A stretch of DNA of 64,000 nt from Enterococcus crotali (GCF_000633635.1 NZ_AYPQ01000003.1:27693-91692); one strand, 5' to 3'. Positions 28,268-37,911 are shown, counted from the first letter of the stretch. Numbers and translations are program-made. The notes: generated from the letters alone by a model not told the origin.

Positions 28268-30928
28268 CTAAAGTAACTCTTGATATTTTCTCATATAGAT
28301 TTTTTTGATCACTGTTACTAAAAATAAATAGGCAACAATAGTTGGAATCAAATAATAAAAATAATTTCCAGGCAACGGAGCAAATCCAATACTAGCGCCT
28401 AGACCCGTGAATGGTAAAATTGTTCCAACCAAAATCCCAATCGAAGTAACTAGCGTCAAAATACCTGACGCTCTACTTTGAAGAAACGGTATTTTAGGCG
28501 TTCTCAACACATGTAGCACCAGCATTTGTGACCATAACGATTCAATAAACCAACCAGCGTGAAAAATAGCGATAAATAGTAGTTGTTTATCAGCAGTTAG
28601 CGAAAAGAAGCCGCCACCTAAAATAGCTGGACAAATAATAAAGTACATAAATAAATACGTTACGATATCAAAAATAGAACTTGTTGGTCCAAACCATTTC
28701 ATGAATGAACCGATCGATTTAGCTTCCCATTTTTTCGGCTTTTCTACATATTCAGCATCCACATTATCCCAAGGAACTGACATACATGATGTATCATAAA
28801 TCAAATTCAAAAAAAGTGATTGGATTGGCGCTACTGGTAAAAATGGTAAGAAGATACTAGCTGGAATAACAGAAAATACATTACCAAAATTGGAACTTGC
28901 AGTCATTTTGATATATTTCATTGTATTACTAAACACTCTGCGACCGGATATGATTCCTTTTTCCAAGACCATCAAGTCTTTTTGCAGTAAAATGACATCT
29001 GCCGATTCTTTGGCAATGTCGACTGCAGTATCGACAGAAATTCCAACATCCGAAACTTTCATCGCACCGGCATCATTGATCCCATCTCCCATGAATCCAA
29101 CTGTTTGTTCATTTTTTTTCAATGCTTTTACAATTTTTGTTTTTTGATCAGGAGTTACTTTTGTGAAAATATTATATTCGTTCACAGCTGCTTCTAACTC
29201 GGTCTCAGATAGTTTTGTAAGAGCTGAACCATTGATCATTTTTTCTGTACCGAGTCCAACTTCTTTACAGACTGAACGAGTAACTAGCTCATTATCACCT
29301 GTTAAGATTTTTACTGAAACACCGTTATTTTTTAGTGCTTCGATTGCTGCCGATGCAGTTTCTTTAGGTGGATCTAAGAATGCTAGATATCCTTGCAAAA
29401 TCAGCTCTTTTTCATCTTCAACCGAATAGTCATCTAATTGATTATTGACTTCTTTATCTGCGATCGCTAACACACGTAACCCATCTTCATTTAATTCGCT
29501 TACTGTTTTTAGTACTTGTTTTTTTATGTTAGAGGTTATTGGTACAATTTCTCCGTGCTGATTGATATGAGAACATGCTTGCAGCATCTCTTCAACCGCT
29601 CCTTTAGTGATCAAGAAGCTTTGATTTGTCCTTCTATTTTTGACCACTACACTCATTCTTCGTCGATTAAAATCAAACGGAATTTCATCGATTTTAAAAT
29701 AGTCTTCTTCATCGATAGATAATTCTTTTGACGTTGCTTCAATAATTGCTTTATCGATCAAGTTACGCAGTCCCGTTTGAAAGTAGCTATTTAAAAAGGC
29801 CGATTGCAGGACTTCTCGATCTTCTTGGCATGACGTATTATAATGATATTCTAAAATCACCTTGTCTTGTGTTAATGTTCCGGTCTTATCCGTACATAAA
29901 ATATCCATTGCTCCAAAGTTTTGAATGGCATTGACGTTTTTCATGATCGTGCCTTCTTTGGCCATATCTCTAGAACCTTTGACTAAATTCGTCGTAACGA
30001 TCATCGGTAGCATTTCCGGGGTAAGCCCCACCGCTGTCGCAATCGCAAACATCAAAGCTTCACTCCAATTGCCTTTTGTGATGCCGTTGATCAAAAAGAC
30101 TGCTGGTGTAATGACCATCATAAAACGAATCAGCAACCAAGTCGTTTTATTTACACCCAGTTCAAAGCTGGTTTTTTTTTCATCGTCTGCTACATCTTGT
30201 GCAATCTTCCCAAATAAAGTATTGTCACCAACGCGTACCGCCACACCAACTCCGCTACCGCTGACGACATTACTTCCTAAGAATAACAAATTTTCAAAAT
30301 CTGTCTGATTGTTATTTGTAGAAACGAAATTTTTTACTTTCTTTTCAACAGGAAAACTTTCACCTGTCATCGCCGATTGAGATACAAATAAATCTTTTGC
30401 ATGAATCAAACGAAGATCTGCTGGAATCATATCACCGGCTGAAAGCTTCACTAAATCACCACAAACCACTTCATCCATAGGAATTTCCATCTCTTTATTT
30501 TCTCTGGTAACGGTTGCTGTGATTTGGATCATATTTTGTAGCTTACTGACAGCATTGCTGGATTTAACAGACTGGATCAATGTCATTGTACCACTTAATA
30601 AAACCATAACAAGCATGATCAAAACGCCAGCAATATCTTTTTCACTCGGTTCGGCATAGACATATTCGGTAAAAAACGAAATGGTGGCAAGAATCATCAA
30701 TACAACCGTAAATGGTGTGACGTAAGATTTTATCACGGTATAGATAAATGACTTCTTTTTGTCATCCGTGATTTTATTCACACCGAATTGTTCTTTTGAA
30801 CGTTGAACTTCTCTGGCTTTCAATCCATCCCATGAAGAGGAAAAGCTTTCTAAGACTTTATCAATCGATAGATTGGCTAATTTTTGATAGGCTTTTTCAT
30901 GGATCATGTTTTTCATTTCTTTTTGCAT
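28268..30928 (-). CDS. mgtA: Magnesium-translocating P-type ATPase
   Basis: An 886-residue P3B-type ATPase importing Mg2+. Phosphorylation motif CTDKTGTLTQD, actuator TGES (SAMTGESFPVEK), hinge TGDNELVTRSV and GDGINDAGAMK are all present, with about ten transmembrane helices. ATG 30928 with GAGG upstream starts the family N-terminus; the 51 upstream in-frame codons lie inside the riboswitch leader and are not coding. Expression is governed by the M-box upstream: high Mg2+ should terminate the leader. Confidence 0.95.
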   Translation of the reverse strand: MQKEMKNMIHEKAYQKLANLSIDKVLESFSSSWDGLKAREVQRSKEQFGVNKITDDKKKSFIYTVIKSYVTPFTVVLMILATISFFTEYVYAEPSEKDIAGVLIMLVMVLLSGTMTLIQSVKSSNAVSKLQNMIQITATVTRENKEMEIPMDEVVCGDLVKLSAGDMIPADLRLIHAKDLFVSQSAMTGESFPVEKKVKNFVSTNNNQTDFENLLFLGSNVVSGSGVGVAVRVGDNTLFGKIAQDVADDEKKTSFELGVNKTTWLLIRFMMVITPAVFLINGITKGNWSEALMFAIATAVGLTPEMLPMIVTTNLVKGSRDMAKEGTIMKNVNAIQNFGAMDILCTDKTGTLTQDKVILEYHYNTSCQEDREVLQSAFLNSYFQTGLRNLIDKAIIEATSKELSIDEEDYFKIDEIPFDFNRRRMSVVVKNRRTNQSFLITKGAVEEMLQACSHINQHGEIVPITSNIKKQVLKTVSELNEDGLRVLAIADKEVNNQLDDYSVEDEKELILQGYLAFLDPPKETASAAIEALKNNGVSVKILTGDNELVTRSVCKEVGLGTEKMINGSALTKLSETELEAAVNEYNIFTKVTPDQKTKIVKALKKNEQTVGFMGDGINDAGAMKVSDVGISVDTAVDIAKESADVILLQKDLMVLEKGIISGRRVFSNTMKYIKMTASSNFGNVFSVIPASIFLPFLPVAPIQSLFLNLIYDTSCMSVPWDNVDAEYVEKPKKWEAKSIGSFMKWFGPTSSIFDIVTYLFMYFIICPAILGGGFFSLTADKQLLFIAIFHAGWFIESLWSQMLVLHVLRTPKIPFLQSRASGILTLVTSIGILVGTILPFTGLGASIGFAPLPGNYFYYLIPTIVAYLFLVTVIKKIYMRKYQELL

Positions 30929-31003
30929 CTGAATTATCCTCTTTTCTTTTCGTTGATTTTTGTTTAATCGAACTATCTTCGGGCACGTTAACCACATCCT
31001 TTC

Positions 31004-31213
31004 CACACAAAAAGAGCGCACTGAAAACTCAGCCCGCTTTGCCGTGAGTCTTCGTAATCGTTGAGTTTTGGCACTATACAACGTAAAAAGCCTCTGCTTT
31101 TAGCTACCTTATGAAAAGCCTTCGTTCGACAATTCCTGTTCTACCCATTGGCGTCTCTCGACATTTTTGGGCAGTAGCCTGTGTTTGTATAGGAGCCTCA
31201 CCTAACAAGAAGA
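31004..31213 (-). promoter_or_regulatory. M-box (ykoK) magnesium riboswitch of mgtA
   Basis: The minus strand carries the M-box signature in order: GTTAGGTGAGGCTCCTAT, ACAGGCTACTGCCC, GTCGAGAGACGCCAATGGGT, ACAGGAA, and AAGGCTTTTC...GTAGCTAAAAGC. An intrinsic terminator follows (stem 31015-31038, loop of four, tail CTTTTTGTGT). The arm AAAACTCA (minus strand, 31062-31069) can pair with TGAGTTTT (31023-31030) to form the antiterminator. Mg2+ binding should release that arm and favour termination. Confidence 0.93.
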
Positions 31214-31239
31214 ATTACACTATCATTCTAATGTTTTTT

Positions 31240-31570
31240 ACTATTATTTTATAGACTAAAAAAATTATGGCGCTATAACTTTTTTTGTATATCGTTTTAC
31301 TCCCTATTTAAAATCGTTGATAAATCATCTATAAATAAGAATAGGCATATAAATAAAACGGAATGGTCTAATCCTCTATTTTTATTTATGATAATGTTAT
31401 AGACGAACATCCCAACTTCGTTTATACAGTTATCCATACTCCTTTTTACAATGTAAAACTCTGGTAAAGCCCACTTCGTCTTTCCTGCGAAGTGGGTTTT
31501 ATTTTATATGGAAATAATCCAACCCTCAAAGAATACCACTATAAGGAAAAAGAAATGGTTTCACTTGATC
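31240..31570. other. Intergenic stretch with an orphan terminator
   Basis: No protein-coding gene is supported between mgtA's leader and the LysR gene. A strong plus-strand terminator at 31470-31505 has no gene upstream of it on that strand, so a short non-coding transcript may end there. Confidence 0.4.
31470..31505 (+). terminator. Orphan plus-strand terminator
   Basis: CCCACTTCG (31470-31478) pairs with CGAAGTGGG (31488-31496), followed by TTTTATTTTA. No plus-strand ORF precedes it within 400 bases. Confidence 0.75.
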
Positions 31571-31589
31571 ACTCAAGCTATAATAAACG

Positions 31590-31712
31590 AGTAAATAATT
31601 TATTTACAAATGCATAAGCAAAATGTTCATCGTTTCTTATCAGTGAACACCTCACTGATAAGGCCCCTTCAATTGGTGCGCTAACACCAACCGAAGGGGG
31701 CTTTTCCTTTTT
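31590..31712 (+). ncRNA. Candidate small RNA or leader with two hairpins
   Basis: A perfect TATAAT (31579-31584) with a weak -35 could start a transcript near 31590. The first hairpin is ATCAGTG/CACTGAT (31639-31659). The second is a long stem (31663-31701; GCCCCTTC...GAAGGGGGC with an inner TTGGTG/CACCAA) followed by a T-rich tail, an intrinsic terminator. It could be a stand-alone ~120-nt RNA or an attenuated leader of the LysR gene 120 bases downstream. No known family is recognised. Confidence 0.45.
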
Positions 31713-31829
31713 ATTTTTCATTTAATGTACTATTAATTTTTTATATAGTTTTAAAAAAAATGCACTATTCCAGTTAAACTTATTTTATCTTGTATAAGAC
31801 TAGTTATTTTGAATAGAGGGGATGCAAAC

Positions 31830-32711
31830 ATGAAACTAAAACACTTAGACTATTTCTTAGCACTATGCAAAAATAAGAGCTTTACAAAGACTTCTGAGGA
31901 ATTAGGAATTTCCCAACCTTATTTAAGTACTCATATTCGAGAATTAGAGCAAGAACTAAACGCTCAACTGATCACCAGAGATTACGGCAATAATACACTT
32001 ACACCAGAAGGGGCCGTATTGAAAAGACGGGGAGAAACCATTTTTAAAGAACTTGAAACAGCCCTTGAGGAAATCAACTTGCTTGTTCATACTGGTGACA
32101 CAGCAACTATCAAAATCGGAACTAATTTAGCTGACACGGATTATTTGATTGCTAAACTATTGACGAACTTCCATAAACTTTATCCATCTGTTTCCCTTGA
32201 TTACGGCTATTATCCTAATTTAGAAGACGTACTGGAAAATAAAGAAATCGACATAGCTATCGGTATTCTTTCAGAAAACAATGCCACGATTACTAGTGAT
32301 TTAATCTTCTCAGAATCCTACGTCGTTTATACCAGCACTAAGAACCCTTTAGCTGATTTGAATGAATTGAAAGCGAATCAATTACTTGATGTACCTCTAA
32401 TCAAATATTCAAAACAGATTTATGAAGAAAATATAATCAGGTCATGGATTGAATCTAATCACCCAGAACTTAAAGAAAATCATTCTTACGAACTTCCCTC
32501 AACAATTTCTATACTAAACTTAGTTGATCAAGACTTTGGAATAGCATTTCTTCCTTACTCTTTAGTAGATTCACTACCTCTTTACCTAAACGTGTCCGCT
32601 ATTGAAATCATTGATGGACCTTTTAGAAATATTTCTATTGGTTACGATGCAAACTGTACAATTTCCAATGCGCACAAGGCTCTCATCGACCAACTGCCGT
32701 TTATTTTTTAA
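31830..32711 (+). CDS. LysR family transcriptional regulator (first of a tandem pair)
   Basis: A 293-residue LysR regulator. The N-terminal winged helix (YFLALCKNKSFTKTSEELG, SQPYLSTHIRELEQEL) is followed by a type 2 periplasmic-binding-like effector domain. ATG 31830 with GAGGGG upstream is chosen over 31809. It is followed 27 bases later by a related LysR gene. Neither neighbour suggests an obvious target, and the ligand is unknown. Confidence 0.88.
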   Translation: MKLKHLDYFLALCKNKSFTKTSEELGISQPYLSTHIRELEQELNAQLITRDYGNNTLTPEGAVLKRRGETIFKELETALEEINLLVHTGDTATIKIGTNLADTDYLIAKLLTNFHKLYPSVSLDYGYYPNLEDVLENKEIDIAIGILSENNATITSDLIFSESYVVYTSTKNPLADLNELKANQLLDVPLIKYSKQIYEENIIRSWIESNHPELKENHSYELPSTISILNLVDQDFGIAFLPYSLVDSLPLYLNVSAIEIIDGPFRNISIGYDANCTISNAHKALIDQLPFIF

Positions 32712-32738
32712 TTCATATTTCGAAAGGAAAAGGATATC

Positions 32739-33629
32739 ATGGAACTCACTCTATTAAACTATTTTTTAGCACTTTGCGAGCAAAAACAGTTCACCCGAGC
32801 TAGTAATACATTGGGAATCTCCCAAGCAGCACTTAGCAAACAAATAAAAAATCTTGAAGAAGAAATCGGAACAGCTTTATTTTATAGAAATGGTGTAACG
32901 TGCAAGCTTACACCTGCAGGAAAAATACTCGAAGCCCACTGCTGGCGTATTAAACAAGAACTATTTTATATTCACGAAGAAATCAATGATCTTTCATCTT
33001 TAAAAAATTCTTATGAGACAATCAATCTCTCTCTCTTCCTAAATGATCTAGAATTTAAATTAAATGATACACTTTCGACTTTTTTTCGTGAACACCAAGA
33101 TCTACGAATAAATACGATCGTTTCAGATAATATTTTCAATTCTCTTGAAACATTAGAATCCGACATCGGAATTGGCCCATCAATAAAAAATCTCCCATCA
33201 ACGATCAAAAAAATAGATATTTATTCAAACGAATATCAAATCATCGTGCGAAATGATCATCCAATTTTAGAGCATTCAACGATTAGTTTGGACTCATTAG
33301 GTGACTACCCTTTTGTTTTCTTTAATCAAAGATTTCTTGAAACCAAAACCATTTACGACTGGATGCAGCTGAATCTTCCCACAAGATCCAAAGAAAATGA
33401 TATTCAAGTTGACACAACTGAATTGATTCTTTATATGGTGAGCAATACAGAGGCGTTTTCTATCGTACCACAATATATAGAATGTCACTTAGATCCTCTA
33501 AAAATCATCTCGATCAATCATGACAGTCTTCCACTTAGGGTGATGTCGGTTTATTTCCTTAAGAATAAGTATATGAGGCCTCATTTAAAACAGGCTCTAG
33601 CTTCCTTTACCGGTATGTTATTTCACTAA
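32739..33629 (+). CDS. LysR family transcriptional regulator (second of a tandem pair)
   Basis: A 296-residue LysR protein whose DNA-binding region (YFLALCEQKQFTRASNTLG, SQAALSKQIKNLEEEIG) is clearly related to that of the preceding gene, pointing to an old tandem duplication. The effector domains have diverged much more, so the two probably sense different ligands. AAAAGG lies upstream of the ATG. Confidence 0.87.
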   Translation: MELTLLNYFLALCEQKQFTRASNTLGISQAALSKQIKNLEEEIGTALFYRNGVTCKLTPAGKILEAHCWRIKQELFYIHEEINDLSSLKNSYETINLSLFLNDLEFKLNDTLSTFFREHQDLRINTIVSDNIFNSLETLESDIGIGPSIKNLPSTIKKIDIYSNEYQIIVRNDHPILEHSTISLDSLGDYPFVFFNQRFLETKTIYDWMQLNLPTRSKENDIQVDTTELILYMVSNTEAFSIVPQYIECHLDPLKIISINHDSLPLRVMSVYFLKNKYMRPHLKQALASFTGMLFH

Positions 33630-33633
33630 AAAG

Positions 33634-33672
33634 GTGAGCGAGACATAACTCTTCGAGTCATATCCCACTCAC
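33634..33672 (-). terminator. Minus-strand terminator, convergent with the LysR pair
   Basis: GTGAGTGGGATATGACT and the facing arm pair fully only in the minus-strand RNA (the differences are G-U there), with loop CGAAG and tail CTTTTTA. It probably ends the small lipoprotein transcript. Confidence 0.65.
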
Positions 33673-33692
33673 ACGGAATCTGGATAAATAGT

Positions 33693-33809
33693 GGGCACAG
33701 AAGTAATGATTTCCGAGATAAACAGAAATTGTTGTAAAGCACAGTGAATGGAATGTACTGACGTTACACAATACCTACTCAGTTCTCGGGATCAAATACT
33801 TCTGTCCCC
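33693..33809. repeat. Long imperfect inverted repeat element
   Basis: GGGCACAGAAGTA (33693-33705) faces TACTTCTGTCCCC (33797-33809) and an inner TTCCGAGA faces TCTCGGG, enclosing about 65 bases. A similar unit occurs at 62816-62875. This appears to be a dispersed intergenic repeat of the genome. Confidence 0.5.
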
Positions 33810-33864
33810 TTCTCCTTACAAACAACGCCAAAAATTTAAAATCAATGTCTTTAATTAAACATGA

Positions 33865-34029
33865 TCACTTTTTCATTTTAGTAGTAGATTCTACCGAACC
33901 ACTTCTTTTTTCAACCTGAGAGGACGATGGTGTTTCTGATTTATTTTTATTCTTTTCCGTATGTTTCCCGCACCCTACTAATGCTATTGAGCATAGTAAG
34001 ATTGTTGTTCCTAAAATAATTTTTGTCAT
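33865..34029 (-). CDS. Very small lipoprotein (54 aa)
   Basis: An unlisted short frame starting at ATG 34029 with AGGAGG upstream. The 54-residue product has a typical lipoprotein signal peptide (TKIILGTTILLCSIALVGC, lipobox LVGC at residues 17-20) followed by a hydrophilic, Ser/Lys-rich tail of 34 residues. Ribosome binding site, signal peptide and downstream terminator support it as real. No function is suggested by the mature part. Confidence 0.7.
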   Translation of the reverse strand: MTKIILGTTILLCSIALVGCGKHTEKNKNKSETPSSSQVEKRSGSVESTTKMKK

Positions 34030-34221
34030 GGACCTCATCCTCCTAAATAGTAATAAGCAACTACTTTTGCTTATTAGCTATTATGACAGAATAGTATGGA
34101 TAGACCATCCTAAAATCTTTATAGTGCTATTCTTTTTCAAAAAAACTTGAATACCTGTCGATCCTAATTCGTTTCTACAGTATTCCTATCAATGAACGTG
34201 CCAACAATAATCTTTAAAAAA

Positions 34222-34263
34222 AAACTGAATCAACAATCAAATGGATTGTTGTTGATTCAGTTT
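34222..34263. terminator. Terminator of truB-ribF
   Basis: A 15-bp perfect stem (34222-34236 with 34249-34263) lies downstream of ribF with a minus-strand T-run (34213-34221). Confidence 0.85.
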
Positions 34264-34308
34264 ATCGACTATCTAAAAGTCAGTGTGATTGTAAACAACC
34301 AGTCTAGT

Positions 34309-35256
34309 TTAATTGCCATTGTTCAAAAAATAATCCGCCGTATCTTGTTCATCTTGCTTCAACTGGATAATTAAATTATCTGCTCCATCAAACTTGACTT
34401 GATCCCGCAAATAATGATTCCAGCGAACCGTCACTTGTTCGCCATAAATATCTTGATGGAAATCTAAAATATATACTTCTACCGTCAACTCTCGGCCATC
34501 TCCAAAGGTATCGTTATGACCGATTGATCCCATACCGATATGCCATGATTCTCCAACTTGAATTTTTACAGCATAAACCCCAATTCTAGGCAAACGCACC
34601 GTACTTTTGACCTTGATATTGGCAGTCGGGAAACCCAACAAACGGCCTCTAGCATCGCCATGTACAACCGTCCCATCCGTTTCATAAACATAGCCTAATA
34701 ATTCAGTAACCTCTTCCATCTTACCTTGTTCCATCAATTCGCGAATCCGCGTTGAACTGATTTTTGCTCCATCTAACTCTTCTTTACTTACTGTAGCAAT
34801 CTCAAAACGATCTTTAGCATAGCCCGGCAAATGAGCAACATCTGCAATATCTTTAGGACCATAAGTGTAATCAAACCCTGAAACTGCAACTTTTGCATGC
34901 AGTCCAACAATATATTGATCCACAAATTCTTGTGGTGCTAAATGCGCAAATGCTGAGGTAAATTCAATCACATATAGCATATCTACGCCATGTTTTTCCA
35001 TCAATCGTTCTTTTTGTTCTAAGCTATTCAAATATTTCATATTTTCAGGTAAAACTTTTTGAAAAACAATCGAAGGATGCTGATTAAATGTCATTACAGC
35101 TAACTTTAAGCCTTTTTCTTTGGCAATTTTTTTACCGGTCTCAATCACTTTTTGATGTCCACGGTGAACACCGTCAAAAAATCCTAATACCATTACGACC
35201 TCATCTTTTGGGATTTGTTCTAGGGTATATGGATGTCGAATTGAAATAATTTGCAT
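34309..35256 (-). CDS. ribF: Bifunctional riboflavin kinase / FAD synthetase
   Basis: A 315-residue RibF that converts riboflavin to FMN and FAD. The N-terminal nucleotidyltransferase has VLGFFDGVHRGHQKVI and ISSTRIRELM; the C-terminal kinase has GRLLGFPTANI and the RIGVYAVKI strand. Cotranscribed with truB, 17 bases downstream, an arrangement common in Firmicutes. Confidence 0.97.
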   Translation of the reverse strand: MQIISIRHPYTLEQIPKDEVVMVLGFFDGVHRGHQKVIETGKKIAKEKGLKLAVMTFNQHPSIVFQKVLPENMKYLNSLEQKERLMEKHGVDMLYVIEFTSAFAHLAPQEFVDQYIVGLHAKVAVSGFDYTYGPKDIADVAHLPGYAKDRFEIATVSKEELDGAKISSTRIRELMEQGKMEEVTELLGYVYETDGTVVHGDARGRLLGFPTANIKVKSTVRLPRIGVYAVKIQVGESWHIGMGSIGHNDTFGDGRELTVEVYILDFHQDIYGEQVTVRWNHYLRDQVKFDGADNLIIQLKQDEQDTADYFLNNGN

Positions 35257-35273
35257 GATAAAACTTCTTTCTA

Positions 35274-36194
35274 TTAATTATTTCTTAGCACTTTGCTAGG
35301 TTTTAATACATTAGGCTTCGTTGGATGTGCCATGTACAAACTCACAACTTCGTCTTGATAAAACAAAGCTAGTAAGTCTTGCGGCATTTCTTTTAAAGCA
35401 AGTTCTGCTGGAGACAATCGAACGCCGTTTTTGACTCTCTGGTAAAGTTCTGTAGATAAATCAACTCGCTGAAATCGCTCGATCGCAGTTTCAATTGGTA
35501 ATAACGTTTCAGCAATAGCATTCTGTTCCATCTTTTCTGCTACTTGTTCCAAGGTCAAACATTGCTCAGCAGTTAATCCGCCACTTGCTGTTCGCGTTAA
35601 ATCGGACATATGCGCAGGTACCCCTAACACAAGACCTGTGTCTACGGATAGTGTTCTAACATACGTTCCTTTACCACAAACTACTTTAAAGCACCAGCTT
35701 TGTGTTCCACTGATTGGATCGAAGCTAGGTTCGCTTGTACGTTCAAACGAATAAATTGTTGCTTTTCTCATTGGTCGTTCGACCTCTTCGCCATTTCTAG
35801 CATATTCATAAAGACGTTTGCCGTTAACTTTAACCGCTGAAAACATTGGTGGAATTTGTGTTATAACACCCGTCATCTTGTTCATTGCAGCATCAATTTC
35901 TTCAGTTGAAAAAGGAGTTGTCAGATCGATCTTTTCTACTATTTCACCACTAACATCTTCCGTTGTTGTAGAAAAGCCCAACGTGATTTCTCCTTCATAT
36001 GTTTTACCAGAATCAACCATATACTCAATTACTTTCGTCCCTTTTCCGATACAGATAGGTAAAACACCAGACACATCAGGGTCCAGTGTACCGCCATGAC
36101 CGATTTTTTTTGTATGTAAAATTTTCCTCAGTTTGAAAACACAGTCATGACTCGTCATGCCGCGTTCTTTCCATAAAGGTAAAATACCGTCCAT
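35274..36194 (-). CDS. truB: tRNA pseudouridine(55) synthase TruB
   Basis: A 306-residue pseudouridine synthase forming Psi55 in the tRNA T-loop. The catalytic Asp is in GHGGTLDPDVSGVLPICIGK near residue 38, and the PPMFSAVKVNGKRLYEYAR segment and a C-terminal PUA-like region follow. GGAGG precedes the ATG. First gene of the truB-ribF unit, separated from the upstream rbfA-infB operon by the CAP-domain gene. Confidence 0.97.
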   Translation of the reverse strand: MDGILPLWKERGMTSHDCVFKLRKILHTKKIGHGGTLDPDVSGVLPICIGKGTKVIEYMVDSGKTYEGEITLGFSTTTEDVSGEIVEKIDLTTPFSTEEIDAAMNKMTGVITQIPPMFSAVKVNGKRLYEYARNGEEVERPMRKATIYSFERTSEPSFDPISGTQSWCFKVVCGKGTYVRTLSVDTGLVLGVPAHMSDLTRTASGGLTAEQCLTLEQVAEKMEQNAIAETLLPIETAIERFQRVDLSTELYQRVKNGVRLSPAELALKEMPQDLLALFYQDEVVSLYMAHPTKPNVLKPSKVLRNN

Positions 36195-36317
36195 TTTTTT
36201 CCTCCAATTAGATTACTAACTTATTTATTATAGCATAGAAAATCAAAGAAATTTAGTTTTAATAGTCGCTTTTCAGGCAATTATCTACCCCAACCAAACA
36301 TAAACATTATACAAAAA

Positions 36318-36356
36318 AGCATAAAACAAAACTAGGTAACAGCTTTGTTTTACGCT
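36318..36356 (-). terminator. Terminator of the CAP-domain gene
   Basis: AGCGTAAAACAAA pairs with TTTGTTTTATGCT on the minus strand (one G-U), followed by TTTTTTG. Confidence 0.8.
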
Positions 36357-36390
36357 TACCACTTGCTCTCTTTTAATTTAAATCATATTG

Positions 36391-37668
36391 TTAGGCAGAA
36401 TGCCCTACGATCACATCACCAGCATAGCCAAATCCAACGCGAGTCATGCTAGGATTCATCTCCCAATCACGATGTCCTGTTCCTGATGGAGATACCATGT
36501 TTGTTTCATTGTACCACGCCATGATCACAGAGTTTCCTGGAGCAAACATAAAGGCAATCACTTCATCTCCTCTGTTCCAGTGATCAGATGGAATTTGATA
36601 ATCTTGCATCATTGAAGCTCTGCCGCTAGCTGACGCGGCAAGTCCAGCATCCCAACTCACGGGATTCAAACCATTTGCTGTACGCAATGCGTTTAATGCT
36701 TGGAAAGTTGCATCAGCTGAAGTAACGGGTGGTTCTACCGGTTTGTTAGGTGTTTCGGGCACTTCACCACTATTTTGATTACCTGAATTATTGTCATTAT
36801 TATTTACTTCAGGTGTGCTTGGGTTTGTTCCTTCAGACTCTTCTGTCTTGTTAGGAGGTGTCGTTGTTGTCTCTGTGGTTTCTTTGCTTGTCTCATTAGT
36901 ACTTTGGCTTTGAGCAGATTGTTCTTCTGACTTATTTGTCGTCTCAGCTTTCTTTGTTTCTTTCTTTTTCGCTTCATTGGCTAGCTGAGTTTTTAGCGCT
37001 TCTTGTTGCTCTTTTAATAATTTATTTTTTGAACTTTCAGCACCAGAAGTATCAGAGTCTACTTCTGCTTTTAAAACGTTCAAATCTGCTTGTTTAGCTA
37101 CAAGGTTTTCTTTCTCTTTTTCAAGTTGTGTCGTTGCTTCTTCTACTGCAGCCAGATTCGTTTGAATATCTGTTTTTTTCGTTTCAACAAGTAATTTATC
37201 TTCTTTTTGTTGTTTAATCAAATCGTTGTTAGCTGTTAAAATAGAAGAAATTGCCTGAACTCGGCCGACTGCATCTGTAATTGATTCTGAGTTTAAGATA
37301 ATATCCAGAATTTGCGTTCCTTGTCCATTGACTTGAAGGTTTCTTCCTTGCTTTTGGATTGCTTCTGTTCGTTTATTGATACGTACGTCTAATGACGCAA
37401 TATCTTTTTTTAGCTGTTCAGATTCTTTTGTTAATTCTGTTTTTTGTTTATTCAACGAAATACCTTCATCAACAATCGAAGAAATTTCTTCCTCTAATGA
37501 AGAGATCTGAGTCGCTACCCCTTTTTGTTTTTCTTTTAAGGCTGAGATTTCCTTATCTTGTTGTTCTATTTTCTTATCAGCTGTCTCCGCTAGCGTACTT
37601 ATCGGCATCGCTATTCCTGCAACTGTAATCATACTAACTATTAATAATGACAAATTCTTTTTCTTCAC
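36391..37668 (-). CDS. Secreted CAP-domain protein with SagA/SalB-like coiled-coil N-terminus
   Basis: A 425-residue exported protein. The signal peptide is followed by a long coiled coil (about residues 30-220) like that of PcsB/SagA/SalB wall proteins, then a low-complexity Thr/Ser/Asn/Pro linker (about 225-310), then a C-terminal CAP/SCP domain (ALNALRTANGLNPVSWDAGL, SDHW, GTGHRDWEMNPSMTRVGFGYA). Start is probably GTG 37668, with GGAGGG 7 bases upstream, giving a clean signal peptide; the ATG at 37707 adds a charged prefix and is less likely. It most resembles enterococcal SalB. Likely role: cell-wall or septum integrity, by family. Confidence 0.82.
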   Translation of the reverse strand: MKKKNLSLLIVSMITVAGIAMPISTLAETADKKIEQQDKEISALKEKQKGVATQISSLEEEISSIVDEGISLNKQKTELTKESEQLKKDIASLDVRINKRTEAIQKQGRNLQVNGQGTQILDIILNSESITDAVGRVQAISSILTANNDLIKQQKEDKLLVETKKTDIQTNLAAVEEATTQLEKEKENLVAKQADLNVLKAEVDSDTSGAESSKNKLLKEQQEALKTQLANEAKKKETKKAETTNKSEEQSAQSQSTNETSKETTETTTTPPNKTEESEGTNPSTPEVNNNDNNSGNQNSGEVPETPNKPVEPPVTSADATFQALNALRTANGLNPVSWDAGLAASASGRASMMQDYQIPSDHWNRGDEVIAFMFAPGNSVIMAWYNETNMVSPSGTGHRDWEMNPSMTRVGFGYAGDVIVGHSA

Positions 37669-37816
37669 TATTAACCCTCCATTTTCTTCAACAGTGTCTT
37701 CAATCACACTTGTATTATAAATAATAGCACAAATCTATTTTAGTTGATCGATAAAAATATTACAGTTCCTTTCAATATAGTTACAAAAAATAATTCTGTT
37801 ACAAAAGCACAAAAAA

Positions 37817-37855
37817 AGTCCAAGCCAAAACTAAAAATCAGTTTTGGCTTGGGCT
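37817..37855 (-). terminator. Terminator of the nusA-infB-rbfA operon
   Basis: A 16-bp stem (37817-37832 with 37840-37855, one G-U pair) with loop AAAAATC, followed on the minus strand by TTTTTTT. Confidence 0.85.
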
Positions 37856-37911
37856 CTCATCTGAATAAGCAATGGAAGTAACAGCATATCCATCCAACCT
37901 CAGCTGTTTCC

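Noticed and set aside
30929..31081. N-terminal extension of mgtA by 51 codons
   Set aside because: The extension lies within the M-box expression platform, and a good ribosome binding site marks ATG 30928.
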